Shown here piece by piece: positions 8,988 to 18,686 of a DNA stretch of 64,000 bases. The stretch lies in the NCBI GenBank assembly GCA_963739645.1, contig CAVUBM010000104.1, forward strand, positions 62,001 through 126,000, written 5' to 3'. The position numbers and the translations under genes were made by a program. Position 1 is the first letter of the stretch, and each line of letters opens with the position of its first letter. Below the pieces are notes generated by a model. That model was not told the origin of the DNA. It was given only the letters and a program-made list of their open reading frames with translations, and did not search any database. This DNA comes from JASHPR01 sp963739645 (GTDB lineage Bacteria; Actinomycetota; Actinomycetes; Streptosporangiales; Streptosporangiaceae).

Positions 8988-9515
8988 ATGGCAGGCGACA
9001 CCCAGATAACTATCGCCGGCAACCTCGTCGACGACCCGCAGCTCCGTTACACCCCGACCGGCCAGGCGGTGGCGAACTTCCGTGTGGCCTCCACCCCGCG
9101 GTTCCGCGACAACTCCACCGGCGAATGGAAGGACGGCGACTCGCTGTTCCTGTCCTGCAACGTGTGGCGTCAGGCGGCCGAGAACGTGGCCGAGTCGCTG
9201 CAGCGCGGGATGCGGGTCATCGTCCAGGGCAGGCTCCGCCAGCGGTCCTACGAGACCAAGGAAGGCGAGAAGCGCACGGTCTACGAGATCGAGGTGGACG
9301 AGGTCGGCCCGTCGCTGCGCAACGCCTCGGCCAAGGTCACCAAGTCCAGCCGGTCCACCGGCGGCAGCGGCTTCGGCGGCGGCCAGTCCGGCCAGTCCGG
9401 CCCGTCCGGGGGCGGCGGCCAGTCCGGGTATGGTGGAGGCGGCGGCAGCCGTCCCGCCGAGGACCCCTGGGCATCCGATGCCGGCGACGGGTTCTCGGAC
9501 GAGCCGCCCTTCTGA
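8988..9515 (+). CDS. ssb: single-stranded DNA-binding protein
   Basis: A 175-residue SSB. The OB fold covers residues 1 to about 110, starting MAGDTQITIAGNLVDDPQL and including NFRVAST and the VWRQAAENVAESLQRGMRVI stretch. A Gly/Ser/Gln-rich linker follows, ending in the acidic tip SDEPPF that recruits partner proteins. The ribosome site GGGAGGA precedes ATG 8988. It lies 55 bp after rpsF and 66 bp before rpsR in the conserved operon. It protects ssDNA at replication forks and during repair, and works with the DnaB helicase encoded nearby. Confidence 0.97.
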   Translation: MAGDTQITIAGNLVDDPQLRYTPTGQAVANFRVASTPRFRDNSTGEWKDGDSLFLSCNVWRQAAENVAESLQRGMRVIVQGRLRQRSYETKEGEKRTVYEIEVDEVGPSLRNASAKVTKSSRSTGGSGFGGGQSGQSGPSGGGGQSGYGGGGGSRPAEDPWASDAGDGFSDEPPF

Positions 9516-9581
9516 TCCCCTGCTAACCACGTCACATCGACCATCCCCGCCGCAGGCGGGGCTCTGCTAAGGAGCACCACG

Positions 9582-9818
9582 ATGGCCAAACCACCGATTC
9601 GCAAGCCGAAGAAGAAGGTTTGCCTGTTCTGCCAGGAGAAGATCGCCCGCGTGGACTACAAGGACACCGGGCTGCTGCGGAAGTTCATTTCCGACCGCGG
9701 CAAGATCCGGGCCCGGCGGGTTTCCGGTAACTGCACGCAGCACCAGCGCGACGTCGCCACCGCGATCAAGAACGCGCGGGAGATGGCGCTGCTGCCGTAC
9801 ACGAGCACGGCACGATAG
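9582..9818 (+). CDS. rpsR: 30S ribosomal protein S18
   Basis: A 78-residue S18. The early CLFC pair and the later Cys in GNCTQHQRDV indicate the zinc-containing form. The core DYKDTGLLRKFISDRGKI and RARRVSGNC are typical. AAGGAG lies about 8 bases before ATG 9582. S18 pairs with S6 on the ribosome, which fits their operon link. The gene is intact, unlike rplI just downstream. Confidence 0.97.
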   Translation: MAKPPIRKPKKKVCLFCQEKIARVDYKDTGLLRKFISDRGKIRARRVSGNCTQHQRDVATAIKNAREMALLPYTSTAR

Positions 9819-9839
9819 GCCGAGGGAGGCTAGGCACTG

Positions 9840-10303
9840 ATGAGCAGTACGCAGATGAAGCTCATCCTGACCCAGGAGGTCACCGGCCTGGGCGCCCCCG
9901 GCGACGTGGTCGAGGTCGGCCGGCGGCTACGGCCGCAACTACCTCGTGCCGCGAGGGCTCGCCATGCGCTGGACCCGCGGGGCGGAGAAGCAGATCGACC
10001 TGATCACGCGGGCCAGGGCGGCCCGTGAGATCAGCAGGGCTCGACGACGCCAAGGAAGCCGCCGGTAGACTCGCGTCGCTCGAGGTGCGGCTGCAGACCC
10101 GCGCGGGTGGCGGCGGCCGGCTGTTCGGCTCGGTATCGCCCGCCGACATCGCAGCGGCCGTCAAGGCAGCGGGCGGGCCCGAGCTCGACCGGCGCAGGAT
10201 CGAGATCAAGAACCCGATCAAGACGGTCGGCGCACATCAGGTGTCGGTCCGGCTGCACCCTGAGGTCACCGCCACCCTGGACGTCGTGGTCACCGGCTCC
10301 TGA
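9840..10303 (+). CDS. rplI: 50S ribosomal protein L9 (two frameshifts)
   Basis: L9 has two globular domains joined by a long helix. The N-terminal rRNA-binding domain begins MKLILTQEVTGLG (ATG 9855). A slightly longer start at ATG 9840 has a GGGAGG ribosome site 10 bases upstream. The motif GYGRNYLVPRGLAM is encoded one frame off, after an extra base near 9918..9926. The C-terminal domain (LDDAKEAAGRLASLEV to the end, DVVVTGS) is in a third frame after another extra base near 10033..10037. Repairing both gives a normal-length L9. The indels are most likely sequence errors, although L9 is dispensable in some bacteria. Confidence 0.88.
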
Positions 10304-10411
10304 CTTCGGCCGCACCTGCCAGCCGCACCCCGTCGGCACGGCATTGTGATCCGGTGGCGCAACCCCCCACCCACCTCCCCTGTCCCCTCCATTGCGGGTC
10401 GCGCCACCGGA

Positions 10412-10783
10412 TCATTGGTTGGGCCCGAGGTAGCGTGGCAGGCGCTTGGCCAGTTCGGGATCTGCGTCGGCGATCATCGCCCAGATCTCGGCCAGGCGAT
10501 GCGCCATGTCGTCGTCCGCCACACTCCGGACTTCGTCACCAACTGCCGCGCCGTCTGCCGGCGGCGTTCCCACGGCTATCTCGGCGCAAGCTTCATCCGC
10601 GCCCGGGCCGCTGTCGGCTGCGCCCAGGCCTTCCGTCCCCGCCGGGCTGTCGGCCGCGCCCACGGCCCCACCCGCGTCCCCGCTCGTCCCCGCGCTCTCT
10701 CCCGTCCCCTGCCCTGAGCGGCTCTCGAGCTCCTCGATGGCTCGGTAGATCCGGGCGAGACGAGCGAGTGTAGTCGAACACAT
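10412..10783 (-). CDS. hypothetical protein
   Basis: About 123 residues from ATG 10783. The N-terminus (CSTTLARLARIYRAIEELES) and the C-terminus (AHRLAEIWAMIADADPELA, then a short tail ending RYLGPNQ) look like real helices. They are joined by a long Ala/Gly/Asp/Ser-rich linker of low complexity. An in-frame extension to 10957 is unlike the rest and is probably not translated. I do not recognise a family. It is encoded opposite to rplI and dnaB, and its coding status is inferred from the charged helical ends. Confidence 0.5.
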   Translation of the reverse strand: MCSTTLARLARIYRAIEELESRSGQGTGESAGTSGDAGGAVGAADSPAGTEGLGAADSGPGADEACAEIAVGTPPADGAAVGDEVRSVADDDMAHRLAEIWAMIADADPELAKRLPRYLGPNQ

Positions 10784-11207
10784 GCTCGAACCATAGAGGG
10801 TACGTCCGACGGTCGTCCGCCAAACGGTCTGATCCCAGTGCCTGCGGCAAAAGGGCTGCCTGAGAGTTCGCATGTAACGTCGGACGTGAAATTCCCAATG
10901 TGGATAACTTCCGGCCATTGTGGACGGCCTTCTGACGCGAAACTTTTTCCTGCGCACAACCAGTGGACGCTAAAGTCCCAGGCAGGAACGGTTTAATGGC
11001 GAGCCGAGCCGTAATATCCACAGCGCCATCCCCATGCTGCGCACAGAGATGGCGGCGTGTCTGCACAGGCTATCCACAGGCCTGTGCACAGCACGGCTGG
11101 ACGTCGGCGGCCGCTCCCGCAAGACTGTCCGAGCCATCCGATAGAACGGGTTCAATGGCCGCGGGGGCAGCCGCGGGAATACGTGGCAATGGGGGAGGTG
11201 GCATCGG
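10784..11207. other. dnaB upstream intergenic region with DnaA-box-like sites
   Basis: No convincing gene lies in these 424 bases. A perfect DnaA box (TTATCCACA, read on the minus strand) is at 10899..10907. 8-of-9 matches are at 11014..11022 and 11070..11078. The region also has CCTGTGCACAG next to the last box, and the GGGGGAGG ribosome site of dnaB at 11191..11198. DnaA control of dnaB is an inference. Confidence 0.5.
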
Positions 11208-14200
11208 GTGAGCGTGGCAGAGATCGCGCCCCGGGGCGAGGAATTCGAGCGGACGCCTCCGCATGACCTCGCCGCGGAGCAGTGCGTCCTCGGCGGGATG
11301 CTGATGTCGAAGGACGCGATCTCTGACGTGCTCGAAGTGATTCGGCCCGCCGATCACTACCGGCCCGCGCACCAGCTCGTGCACGAGGTCATCATCGACC
11401 TCTACGGTCGCGGCGAGCCAGCCGACGCTGTCACCGTGGCGAACTGAGCTGACCAAGCGGGGCGAGATCGCGCGCGTGGGTGGTGCGCCTTATCTGCACA
11501 CGCTTATCGCGCAGCGTGCCCACCGCCGCGAACGCCGGCTACTACGCGCGCATCGTGCGGGAGCGGGCCATCCTGCGGCGCCTGGTGGAGGCCGGCACCC
11601 GCATCGTGCAGCTCGGATACTCCGGCGACGGGGAAGCCGACGAGATGGTCGACCGGGCCGAAGCAGAGGTCTACGGGGTCACCGACCGGCGGGTCAGCGA
11701 GGACTACCAGCCCCTGTCCGAGATCATGCCGGGCGCGCTGGATGAGATCGAGGCGATCGGCAGCCGCGGCGGGGGGCTGACCGGGGTACCCACCGGGTTT
11801 GCCGATCTCGATGCGCTCACCAACGGCCTCCACGCGGGCCAGATGATTGTGATCGCGGCTCGTCCCGCGCTCGGGAAGGCGCTGGCGCTGGACACTTCGC
11901 TGCCCACGCCGGCCGGGTGGACCAGCATGGGCGAGGTGGCCGTCGGTGATCAGCTCATCGGCGCGGACGGCAGGCCGGTGACCGTCGTAGCGGCCACCGA
12001 AGTCATGCACGGGCGCCCGTGCTACGAAGTCGAGTTCTCTACCGGCGAGGTCATCGTGGCCGACGCCCAGCACCAGTGGCTGACCTGGAGCCACGACGCG
12101 CGGGCGGGCGGGGGCGTGGGGAGCCAGTCTGACCGCAGAACAGGAAAAGTGGCGACCACCGAGCAGATTGCCGCGACGATCCATTGCCGGGCGCCCGGCG
12201 GACGGCCAAATCACGCCGTGCCGGTATGCGGGTCACTGGATCTGCCCGAGATTGCCCTGCCAATTCCCCCGTATGCGCTTGGGGCCTGGCTCGGTACCGG
12301 AAATTCGGGCGCCGGCAGTTTTACCCCCGAGGATCCGGAGATCGCCATGCGGGTAGAGGCGGCAGGAATGGCCGCCATACCGCAGGGATTGACTGGCGAC
12401 ATGCACATTCCCGCGTCGTACCTGCGCGCGGCCGAACCGCAGCGGCGGGAGCTTCTGGCCGGCATCCTCGACATCGCCGGGACCGTGACCCCGACCGGAG
12501 CCATCCGGGTGAGGATGGCGACCGCCCGGCTGGCAGGCGATCTCCGGGAACTGGTCCTCAGTCTCGGGCACCGGTGCCCGACGGTCCGCCGGGCCCCGGC
12601 TGGCTACTCGGTGACGTTCGCCACCGGGGACCAGGTGTTCCTGCTGGGTCGCAAACAGCTCCTGCACAAGGAGCGGACCCGACCCGGCCTTCGGTCGGCA
12701 CGGTGGCGCCACATCGTGGACGTCCGCCAGGTTCCGTCCCGGCCCGTGCGCTGCGTTCAGGTCGACAACCCGGATCACCTCTATCTCGCCGGCACTGGGA
12801 TGATCCCGACGCACAATTCCACCCTGGCCCTTGATCTGGCCCGCGCGGCCTCGGTCAAGGGCGGCCTCACCTCGGTGATCTTCAGCCTGGAGATGAGCCG
12901 CAACGAGATCACCATGCGGCTGCTCTCGGCCGAGGCGCGGGTCCCGCTGCACTCGATGCGGACCGGCCAGATGAGTGAGGACGACTGGACCCGGCTGGCC
13001 CGGCGGATGAGCGAGGTCGTTGACGCCCCGCTGTTCATCGACGATTCGCCGAACATGTCCATGATGGAGATCCGGGCCAAGTGCCGACGGCTCAAGCAGC
13101 GGCACGACCTGCGCCTGGTGATCATCGACTACCTGCAGCTGATGAGCGGCGCCAAGCGGGTGGAGAACCGGCAGCAGGAAGTCTCGGACATGTCCCGCTC
13201 CCTGAAGCTCCTGGCGAAAGAACTCGAAGTACCCGTCATCGCCGTAGCCCAGCTCAACCGCGGCCCCGAGCAGCGCACCGACAAGCGCCCCCTGCTCGCC
13301 GACCTGCGCGAGTCAGGATGCCTGACCCTGGGCACCCGCATCCTGCGAGCCGATACCGGTAGCGAGGTCACGCTCGGGGAGCTGATCTCATCCGGTGCCC
13401 GCGATGTTCCGGTGTGGTCGCTTGACGAGCGGCTGCGCCTGGTGCCCCGGACTCTGACGCACGCGTTTCCGAGCGGGGTCAAAGAGGTGTTCCGGGTACG
13501 GCTGCGGTCAGGCCGTGAGGTCGAGGCTACGGCGAACCATCCATTCCTTACCTATGACGGATGGCGGTCGCTGGGCGAGCTGAGGGCGGGCTCGCGAGTC
13601 GCGGTACCTCGGGGCATACCGTCGCCGGTGACACCCCGCGAGTTGCCTGAGCCCGAGGTCACCCTGCTGGCCCATCTCATCGGGGACGGTTCGTTCGTCA
13701 GGAACCAGCCGATCAGGTACGCGAGCAAGGACGAAGCCAATCTCGCTGCCGTGGCTGCCGCCGCGAAGCACTTCGGGATCACCGCGGTCCGCGACGACCA
13801 CGAAGCCGCCCGGTGCACCTCGCTCCGGCTCCCTTCACCGCACCACCTGACGCACGGGAAGCGCAACCCCATCGCCGCGTGGCTCGACTCGCTCGGGCTC
13901 TTCGGCCTCCGGAGCCACGAGAAGTTCGTCCCGGCCGAGATCTTCTCGATTCCCCGGCCTCAGCTAGCGCTGTTCCTGCGCCACCTGTGGGCCACAGATG
14001 GGTGCGTATGGTGGGACGCCAACGCAGGTCAGGCGCGCATCTACTACGCGTCAACGAGCCGTCGCCTTATTGATGACGTGGCGCAGCTCCTGCTCCGCTT
14101 CAACGTCATGACCCGAGTGAAGGAGGTCCGGAAGGCCGACTACCGGCTCTGCTATCACCTGTACATCTATGGCGCCGAGAATCAGCTCCGGTTCCTGGAT

Positions 14201-14779
14201 GCGATCGGTGTGCACGGAGAGCGCGCGGCCATGGCCAGCATCTGCACGCAGATGCTGCGGCCGCTGCGGGTCAACACCAACCTCGACACCGTGCCTCGGG
14301 AGGTGTGGACCCGGGTGCGCAAGGTTCTGCAAGAGCAGGAGATGTCTCACCGGGCGTTCGCAGCCGCGCTCGGCATGCAGTTCTGCGGCAGCACGCAGTG
14401 GAAGCACGCGCCGAGCCGGGAACGCCTGGCCCGGGTAGCGGCCATCCTTGAAGACGCGGACCTGCAGATGGTGGCGACCAACGACGTGTTTTGGGACGAG
14501 ATCGTGTCGGTTACCAGCCTCGGCGAGCAGCCGGTCTACGACGCCACGGTGCCCGGAACCAGCAACTTCATCGCCAACGGAATCAGCCTCCACAACAGTA
14601 TTGAGCAGGATGCGGACGTTGTGCTTCTCCTACACAGGGAGGATGCGTACGAGCGGGAGTCCCCCCGGGCCGGGGAGGCTGACTTCATCGTGGCCAAGCA
14701 CCGCAACGGCCCGACCGCCACAGTCACCGTGGCATTTCAGGGACATTACAGTCGATTTGTCGACATGGCGAGAATTTGA
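11208..14779 (+). CDS. dnaB: replicative DNA helicase DnaB with two inteins (two frameshifts in the N-terminal extein)
   Basis: The hexameric replicative helicase. GTG start at 11208 with GGGGGAGG upstream. The N-terminal domain (HDLAAEQCVLGGML...) shifts frame at an extra T (about 11445) and an extra C (about 11514); correcting both restores the continuous run through PYLHTLIAQ and VPTAANAGYYARIV. The RecA-like domain has the P-loop ARPALGK-STLALDLA, split by intein 1 between K and S, and FSLEMSRNEI. The Walker B region is LVIIDYLQLM. The LADLRESG-SIEQDADVV motif is split by intein 2 between G and S. After removal of 939 + 1278 nt of intein and both frame corrections, the spliced protein is about 451 residues, normal for DnaB. 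An IS630 remnant follows directly. Confidence 0.95.
11879..12817 (+). other. intein 1 in dnaB (P-loop site), class 3-type, decayed homing endonuclease
   Basis: A 313-residue intein between GK and ST of the Walker A loop. It begins with Ala (ALALDTSLPTPAGW), not Cys or Ser. It has the three residues that define class 3 inteins: Trp in block B (ADAQHQWLTW), an internal Cys in block F (VRCVQVDNPDHLYL) and Thr before the terminal HN (IPTHN). The downstream extein residue is Ser. The middle holds two LAGLIDADG-like motifs, LGAWLGTGNS and LLAGILDIAGTV. Both have lost the catalytic Asp (T and A in its place), so the endonuclease should be inactive while splicing looks intact. Class assignment follows the published WCT criterion. 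Confidence 0.85.
13319..14596 (+). other. intein 2 in dnaB, class 1 with LAGLIDADG homing endonuclease
   Basis: A 426-residue intein starting with Cys (CLTLGTRI) and ending LHN before a +1 Ser, inserted in LADLRESG-SIEQDADVV. Block B carries EATANHPFLT with its Thr and His. The final blocks are VYDATVPGTSNFIANGISLHN, split here as VYDATVPGTSNF and IANGISLHN. The endonuclease motifs LLAHLIGDGSF and LFLRHLWATDGCVW keep both acidic residues, so homing activity is plausible. A helical DNA-contacting region follows (REVWTRVRKVLQEQEMS). It contrasts with intein 1, whose endonuclease has decayed. Confidence 0.92.
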
Positions 14780-14824
14780 GCAAGCCCACCCACTGCGCAG
14801 TCTGGGTCCAGGCTGCGCGGAGGG

Positions 14825-15180
14825 TCGTGCTTACTGCACCGGATCGGGTTCAGCCCGCAGGTGCTGGTGCACCGGGCCGCCGGGCGGGACGAGGCGGCGA
14901 TCGCCGCCTGGCGGGCGAAGGTACGAGGCTAGCGGCGGCGCCCGGGGCGTGGATCTGCTTCGAGGAAGAGGTCGGCCAGACCCTGCGGTCGCCCAGGACC
15001 CGCACCTGGGTCCGCGGGCAGACCCCGTGGTCACGGTGTCCGGCAAGGGCTCCAGGCGGCTGTCGGTGGCCGGACTGACCTGCTTTAAGCCCGACGCGCG
15101 CAGCCGCCTGTTCTACTGGGTCCGCGTCCACCGCGTCCACCGCCCGCGGTCCGGGCGCCCCGGGATCCAGGACCGCGAGG
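14825..15180 (+). pseudogene. IS630-family transposase remnant
   Basis: Pieces of one IS630-type transposase can be read in three frames: LLHRIGFSPQVLVHRAAGRD then EAAIAAWRAKV; then GAWICFEEEVGQTLRSP (the DDE segment with CFEDE-like residues); then PVVTVSGKGSRRLSVAGL to ARSRLFYWVRVHR. Stops and frame changes show it is dead. Neither terminal inverted repeats nor the N-terminal helix-turn-helix remains. It sits immediately after the dnaB stop and before the 3' end of the convergent SARP-fusion gene. Confidence 0.75.
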
Positions 15181-15187
15181 CCTTGTG

Positions 15188-18100
15188 CTATCGGACCCAG
15201 CTCTGGTCGGCGAGGAAGCCCCAGACCGGGTTGTACTGGTAGTTGCGCAGACGCCGGGACGTGAGTTCGACGTCCCGCAACGTCACGGTCGGCACCCAGA
15301 CGGCGTCGTTGGTGAGCTGGCGGTCGACCGTTTCCCAGACGGCTGATCCCGCGGCCGGATCGGTGAGCTCGAGCGTCTCCGCTTGCTGCATCTCGCGGTC
15401 GAGGGCCGGGTTGCAGTAGTAGCCGTTGCTGTTGCCGCCGCCGCAGCCGAAGAACTGGGGGATGTAGGAGGAGGGGTCGGGGTAGTTGGCCAGCCAGTCG
15501 CCGTCGACCGATACCTGCATCCGCTGCCACATGGCTTCGGTGATGGCCGCGATCGGGACGAGATGCTCGTGAACTCGGTAACCGAGTTCGTGCAGGACGC
15601 TCGCGATGTAGGCCGTGGTGGCGGGCGGGATGAATCCCTCGTCGGGGCTGCCCCACACGTCGACTCGCTCCCCGAGCGTTCCCGACTGCGCGACCAGTTG
15701 GCGCGCGTGGGCCAGGTCCGGGGCGCCCCAGGCACCGCTGGGGGCGGGGTGCAGCGTGTATGGGCAGTAGCGGAGGTAGCCCGGCAGGCCGGGCGCGATC
15801 GGCTGGCAGGTGGGGGTGGCGAAGCTCGGGCCGCCGTACAGCCGGGCGATCTCGCCGCGGTCGACCGCGTAGTTCAGCGCCTGTCGGACCCGGACGTCGT
15901 TGAACGGGGCGAGGCGGGTGTTGAGCGGCAGGAACTCGACGGCGAACTGGGGACTGGAGTGCAGCTGAGCTGGGTCCTGGAGCTCGAGCTGCTGGTACTG
16001 GGCGGCCGGGATCTGACCCAAGAGCCAGTCGGCTCGTCCCTGCTTGATCGCGGTCACCGCGTCTTGCACGGTTGGCACGGCCCGCCACACGATCGAGTCG
16101 GGGTTGCCGGCCGGCTGGGCGGCGTGGGACCACTCGCGGAAGAACGGGTTGCGGACGAACCGGACCTCCGTGCCGCTGACGCGGACGATCTTGTACGGCC
16201 CGGTGCCGGGCACGGGGCGGGAGCCGCTTTCGCGGTCCGGTGTCCCGGGCGGGATCGGTGCCGCGAAAGCGTCCTCGGTCAGCTTGAACAGGAACTCGGG
16301 GTCGGGCGCGGTGAGGTGGATCGTGACCGTCCCGGCATCGTCGTCGGTGACGATGCCGCGGGACAGGTCGCAGCTGGGCGGGCGCTGGGCGCAGGCGGCG
16401 GCGCCGACGAGGCCGGAGTACAGCGAGACGCCAGGGGATCTGACGCGGAACAGCCGCTCGATCCCGCGGCGGAAATCGCTGGCCCGCAGCAGCTGGCCGT
16501 CGGAGTAGCGGATTCCCGGGCGGATCCGGAACGCGTAGGTCGCGCCACCGTCGGCCGGAGCGGGGATCGACTCGGCCAGGTCGGGGACGAGCCGGAGGCC
16601 ATTGGCGCCCGGGCTTTGCTGGAAGGTGACGAGCGCGTCGTAGGCCAGCCCGGTGAACTGCGGGTTGCTGGCGATGTTGTAAAACGCCGGATCGACCGAG
16701 TCGATCCACATCGGGCCGGAGGTAGAGAAGGCCGCCGGGGTGACGATTACTAGCGTCCCGCCGCGGTGGCTGCTGCTGTTCGCCGCCGCTCCCACCCACA
16801 GCCGCCCCGGGCCCATCGTGAGCGACGTCGGGGCGCCGCCGACGGTCACGCTCGCCGCTACCTGGTCGCGGCGCGGGTCGATCCGGGAGACGGTACCGGA
16901 GTACTGATTGGCGACCCATACCGATCCCGGCCCGGCGGCCAGCGCGGTCGGGCCGCTTCCGACCGGGATCGTGGACGTGACGGCCCGGGTGACCGGATCG
17001 ATCCGGGAAACCGTCGCGTCCAGGCTGTTGGCGACCCACAGCGAGCCGGCGTCGTACGCGAGCGCGGCCGGGCCGTCGCCGACATGGACCCGGGCGATCA
17101 CCCGCCCGGACGCGGGGACGAGCTTTTCCACCGTCGCGTCGTTGTACCCCGCTACCCAGATCGCCCCGCCCGCCACCGCCATCGCGCTCGGTTGCAGGTC
17201 GACCGGCAGCGTGCGCTCGAGCGCTCCGGTCGCCGGGTCGATCTCGAAGAGCTTGCGCGCGACCCCATCGGCGACCCACAGCCACGGCGCCGTACGCCAT
17301 CGCGCCCGGGTTCTCCCCGGGGAGCGTGATCGTCTGCGTCACGCTTTCGGTGGCCGGGTCGATCCGCGTGACCGTGGCACCGATCGTGCTCGCCGCCCAG
17401 ATCGCGCCGTCGCCGCCGACGATGCTCCCGGGCTCGCCGCCCACGAGGATCTGGTCCACCACCGCGCCGGAGCCCGGATCGATCCGCGTGACCGCGCCGC
17501 CGCCCGGATCGGCCACCCACACCGAGTTCGGCCCGCCGCTCATCGCTCCGGGCGCGCCGTTGAGCGGCGTCGCGGCCATGAGCCGCCCCGAGGCCGGGTT
17601 CACGGCCACCAGCCCGTTGGCGCCCGCGAGCGTTACCTGCGCGGCGTGAGCATCGCGGGAGCCGAGCAGGATGCCGGCGGCCAGGACCGCCGCCGCGCCC
17701 AGGGCGACCGCCGTCACACGCGCCGGGCGCGCGTGCGGCCTGGCCGCCGGGACCGGGTCCGGCGCGGGAACAGCCGCGACCGCGCCGGCCGGGCCGAGCG
17801 ACGGGTCTTGCCGCAGGATCGCCCGCTCGGCCTCCTGCAACGCCGGGCCCGGCTCCAGGCCGAGCTCCTCGACCAGCGTCCGGCGCGCGGCCTGGTAGGC
17901 CTCCAGCGCCTCGGCCTGCCGCCCGCAACGGTACAGCGCGATCATCAGCTGCCCGCGCAGGCGCTCTCGCAGCGGGTGGACAGCCACCAGCGCCTCGAGC
18001 TCGCTGACCACGACGGCGTGACGGCCCAGGGCCAGGTCCGCCTCGACCCGGTCCTCCATGGCGCCGAGCCGCAGTTCCTCCAGCCGCCCGGCCTCCACCT

Positions 18101-18545
18101 GCGCGAACGGCAGGCCGCCGAGGTCACCGAGCGCGTTGCCGCGCCACAGTTGCAGCGCGGCGCGAAGGCTCGCGGCGGCCGGCCCCGGCGCGTTCGCCGC
18201 GAGCGCGCTCCGACCCTCCTCCACCAGCTGCTCGAACCGGCGCGCGTCCAGCTGCTCATCGGCTATCCGCAGGCAGTACGCGCCTGGCCGGGTCACCACG
18301 ACGGCCTCGCTGGCGGCCGCGCCGAGGGCCCGGCGCAGCCGCGAGACGTATACGTCGAGACTGCCCTGGGCGTCAGCCGGGGGCCGCCCGCCCCACAGGT
18401 CGTGGACCAGGACGTCGCGCCGGACAGGCTCGTTGGCCCGCAGGAGCATGATGGCCAGCAGCGTCCGCTGCTTCGGGCCGCCGATCTCGATAACACGCCC
18501 GTCGGCGCTGACCTCAAGCGGCCCGAGAATCCGGTAGCCGATCAT
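15188..18545 (-). CDS. membrane-spanning SARP/BTAD regulator fused to beta-propeller and SBP_5 solute-binding domain (one frameshift)
   Basis: About 1,118 residues from ATG 18545, preceded by a G-rich ribosome site. Residues 1-95 are an OmpR-like winged helix (GYRILGPLEVSADGRVIEIG). Residues 100-245 are a BTAD helical domain ending RTLVEELGLEPGPALQEAE. Residues about 277-296 are one membrane helix. A YVTN/Vgb-like propeller follows, with repeats such as VWVADPGGGAVTRIDP and LWVANSLDATVSRIDP. From about 600 to the end is an extracytoplasmic SBP_bac_5 oligopeptide-binding-like domain (AFRIRPGIRYSDGQLL, VRQALNYAVDR). An extra base near 17288 breaks the frame in the propeller. No dpp/opp permease genes are nearby, so it looks like a one-component sensor, not a transporter part. 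The divergent secreted protein at 18687 is a candidate target. Confidence 0.85.
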
Positions 18546-18686
18546 CTCAGCCCCCCTGCTCCCGCCCACATCAAAGCACGCCGACGCGGCCCCCACAGCA
18601 GGCTGGCGACAGCGAATGTCAGGTTCTTGTAAGGCCGCTGCGCAAGGCTCGGGCGAAACCCTGAAGCGGCGTTCCTGGGAGCAGAC
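18546..18686. promoter_or_regulatory. shared divergent promoter region
   Basis: These 141 bases separate the start codons of the SARP-fusion gene (minus) and the beta-helix gene (plus), so both promoters must lie here. GACAGCGAATGTC (18608..18620) is a short imperfect dyad and GGGAGC (18677..18682) is the ribosome site of the plus gene. I see no clear tandem heptamer repeats of the classic SARP type. Confidence 0.4.

Noticed and set aside
11476..11745. Independent small gene inside the dnaB N-terminal region
   Set aside because: Its first residues (GGAPYLHTLIAQ) are DnaB sequence between two one-base insertions.
18560..18660. SARP-type tandem heptamer binding sites between the fusion gene and the beta-helix gene
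   Set aside because: I looked for spaced direct heptamers and found only a weak GACA/TGTC dyad, so no operator is claimed.
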